A DNA stretch of 64,000 nucleotides from Tridacna crocea (lineage: Eukaryota > Mollusca > Bivalvia > Cardiida > Cardiidae), in contig OX031069.1 of NCBI GenBank assembly GCA_943736015.1, positions 43,682,728 to 43,746,727 on the forward strand. The letters run 5' to 3'. Positions within the stretch are counted from its first letter, which is position 1, and each line of letters opens with the position of its first letter. Below the pieces are notes generated by a model. That model was not told where the DNA came from. It did no database searches and saw only the letters and a program-made list of their open reading frames with translations. The translations under genes were made by a program, and so were the position numbers. This document shows positions 62,795-64,000 of this stretch, piece after piece.

Positions 62795-63285
62795 TATCGT
62801 GTCTTATTGGTCTTGAGAAAGAAGGCTTCTGAAAACTTATGGAAGGAGAACATGCTGTTAACCAGCATTTTCCTTTTTACCATTGGAAATACAAATCAAA
62901 GAATAGCGCAACTATGAATTTGTATTCTGCAAATGCTTTCATTAGTTTGGACAAATCTAAAATCTTGTCATTGGGCAGAGAATTAGATCTTTCATATTTT
63001 CATTCTGTGACTAAACTCCCTACATAAATCTTATTTAGCCTTGAAGACTCATTTTCTGACTGTTTTAATCCTTTCCTACACAATTCCGACTTTTAACACG
63101 CCTGTGAAAGAAGCCTTTTGATCACATTGTGGGAAAATGGTTACCAGCATTTTCTCCTTTTCACACGATCTTTTCTTCCCTTCCAAAAAAAATAAATTTT
63201 GATTCTTTAGTCACATTCATTTTGTCATCTGCAAATGCTTTCAATTTCGACAAGTCTAAATATTTGTCGTTTGGTAAAGAGGTAG
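62795..63285 (-). mobile_element. Two decayed family P copies (62795-62987, 63063-63285)
   Basis: Cores GGAGAACATGCTGTTAACC and, in the second, a deleted left hairpin arm. Confidence 0.62.
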
Positions 63286-63330
63286 AGTTGAGTTCATTAT
63301 TTGAAATACATTTTACTAACATTTAAATAC

Positions 63331-63559
63331 TTAACTCATTTCCACACGAGACAATTTTGGACTGGTCCAAACTGAAAGCATTTGCAGACGACAAAATAAA
63401 GGTGACTGAAAAATAGAAATTTGTTCTGGGAAGGGTAGAAAGCACTGTGGGAAAAGGAGAAAATGCTGGTTACCAGCATTTTCTCCTTTTCCCACAGTGT
63501 TTTCAAAAGGCTTCTTTCTCAGGGGCGTCAAAAGTAGGGATTGAGTGGTAATGGGTTAA
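63331..63559 (+). mobile_element. Family P MITE, full length
   Basis: 229 bp, TTAA at both ends, perfect core hairpin. Confidence 0.86.
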
Positions 63560-63962
63560 GTAACATTCTTAATTCCTGGTCTGACGCAGAGTTTCAGACT
63601 CGGCTTAGCATAGTAATAGAATTAAGTCTCTTTTCTGAGTTCAGCCAGTTTATTTTTTTGACTTGAGTCTGAATCGCAATGAACTATATTTGTTGTAAAT
63701 GGTTAATGAAAACCCCAGCTCAAGTTACAAGGGCGTTAAGCTATTTTTAGTGCCTTTGCGAAAGTTAACGACCGAAAAACAAACAAACAAACGAACGATT
63801 GAAATCTCTATGGGAAAAACGAAAATCTATTTTAGCAATACTTTGCCACGGAAGCGAATAATATTTCCAGAGATACGCATAGAAACGGTTTTGAAAAATA
63901 CAGACTCGTACCAGAAAAATCGGAGATCAACTAAATTATATAAGATCTGCCATAAGTTATCT

Positions 63963-64000
63963 TTTGAGATAAGATTGCATTAAACGAGTCTAGGGAAATG
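63963..64000 (+). repeat. Edge fragment of the TTGAGATAAGATTTTATT element
   Basis: TTTTGAGATAAGATTGCATT then AACGAGTCTAGGGAAATG, cut off by the window end. Confidence 0.65.

Noticed and set aside
63699-63983. A 94-codon frame as an upstream part of the next gene
   Set aside because: It lies on the opposite strand to the membrane-protein gene, has no recognisable domain and runs into a palindromic repeat at the window edge.

Overview
The window is AT-rich, intron-rich eukaryotic nuclear DNA. The gene content (ceramide synthase, TACO1) and the repeats (tandem-core 'pearl'/HINE-like elements with roughly 156-166 bp units, tRNA-derived SINEs with a GGTTCTTTAACGTGC core, very many small foldback elements) suggest a mollusc, most likely a bivalve. 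This is inference from repeat types I recognise, not from a marker gene. Only three protein-coding genes are supported, and all are split by long introns full of transposable elements.

Layout. (1) 1.1-16.4 kb, plus strand: a complete ceramide synthase gene of 10 coding exons (376 codons plus stop) with matching splice phases. (2) 27.3-43.3 kb, minus strand: a complete six-exon TACO1/YebC-family gene (322 codons plus stop), the mitochondrial translational activator of COX1. It converges with the ceramide synthase gene. (3) 52.5-62.7 kb, minus strand: the last three coding exons of a single-pass membrane protein that I do not recognise; its N-terminal part lies beyond the window or was not found.

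Repeats. The main feature is one family of small foldback elements, called family P here, with about 95 copies and fragments counted by eye, covering roughly a quarter of the window. A full copy is about 229 bp. It starts and ends with TTAA followed by CYCWTTACCA-type inverted termini and has a near-perfect 64-bp hairpin in the middle (GTGGGAAAAGGAGAAAATGC / GCATTTTCTCCTTTTCCCAC). A filled/empty site pair within the window supports TTAA target-site duplication, as in piggyBac-type elements. Copies land next to one another sharing one TTAA, land inside one another, and in several copies both hairpin arms carry matching changes.

Other mobile DNA: a 528-bp miniature LTR retrotransposon (TRIM) at 24.6-25.1 kb with 206-bp LTRs, a perfect tRNA-Pro primer site and a tRNA-like A-box/B-box module inside each LTR (the most unusual object seen); an older LTR relative at 1.6 kb interrupted by a SINE; a hAT-type element with 8-bp target duplication beside TACO1 exon 1; a dead mariner in a ceramide synthase intron; several tandem-core elements with 155-166 bp periods; three copies of a TA-flanked palindromic MITE; and a G-rich foldback element at 50.2-50.96 kb. 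No rRNA genes, intact tRNA genes or CRISPR arrays were seen.

Convention for family P: '+' means the long arm (GACTGGTCCAAATTGAAAGC) comes first, '-' the reverse. Full-length copies are about 225-230 bp.
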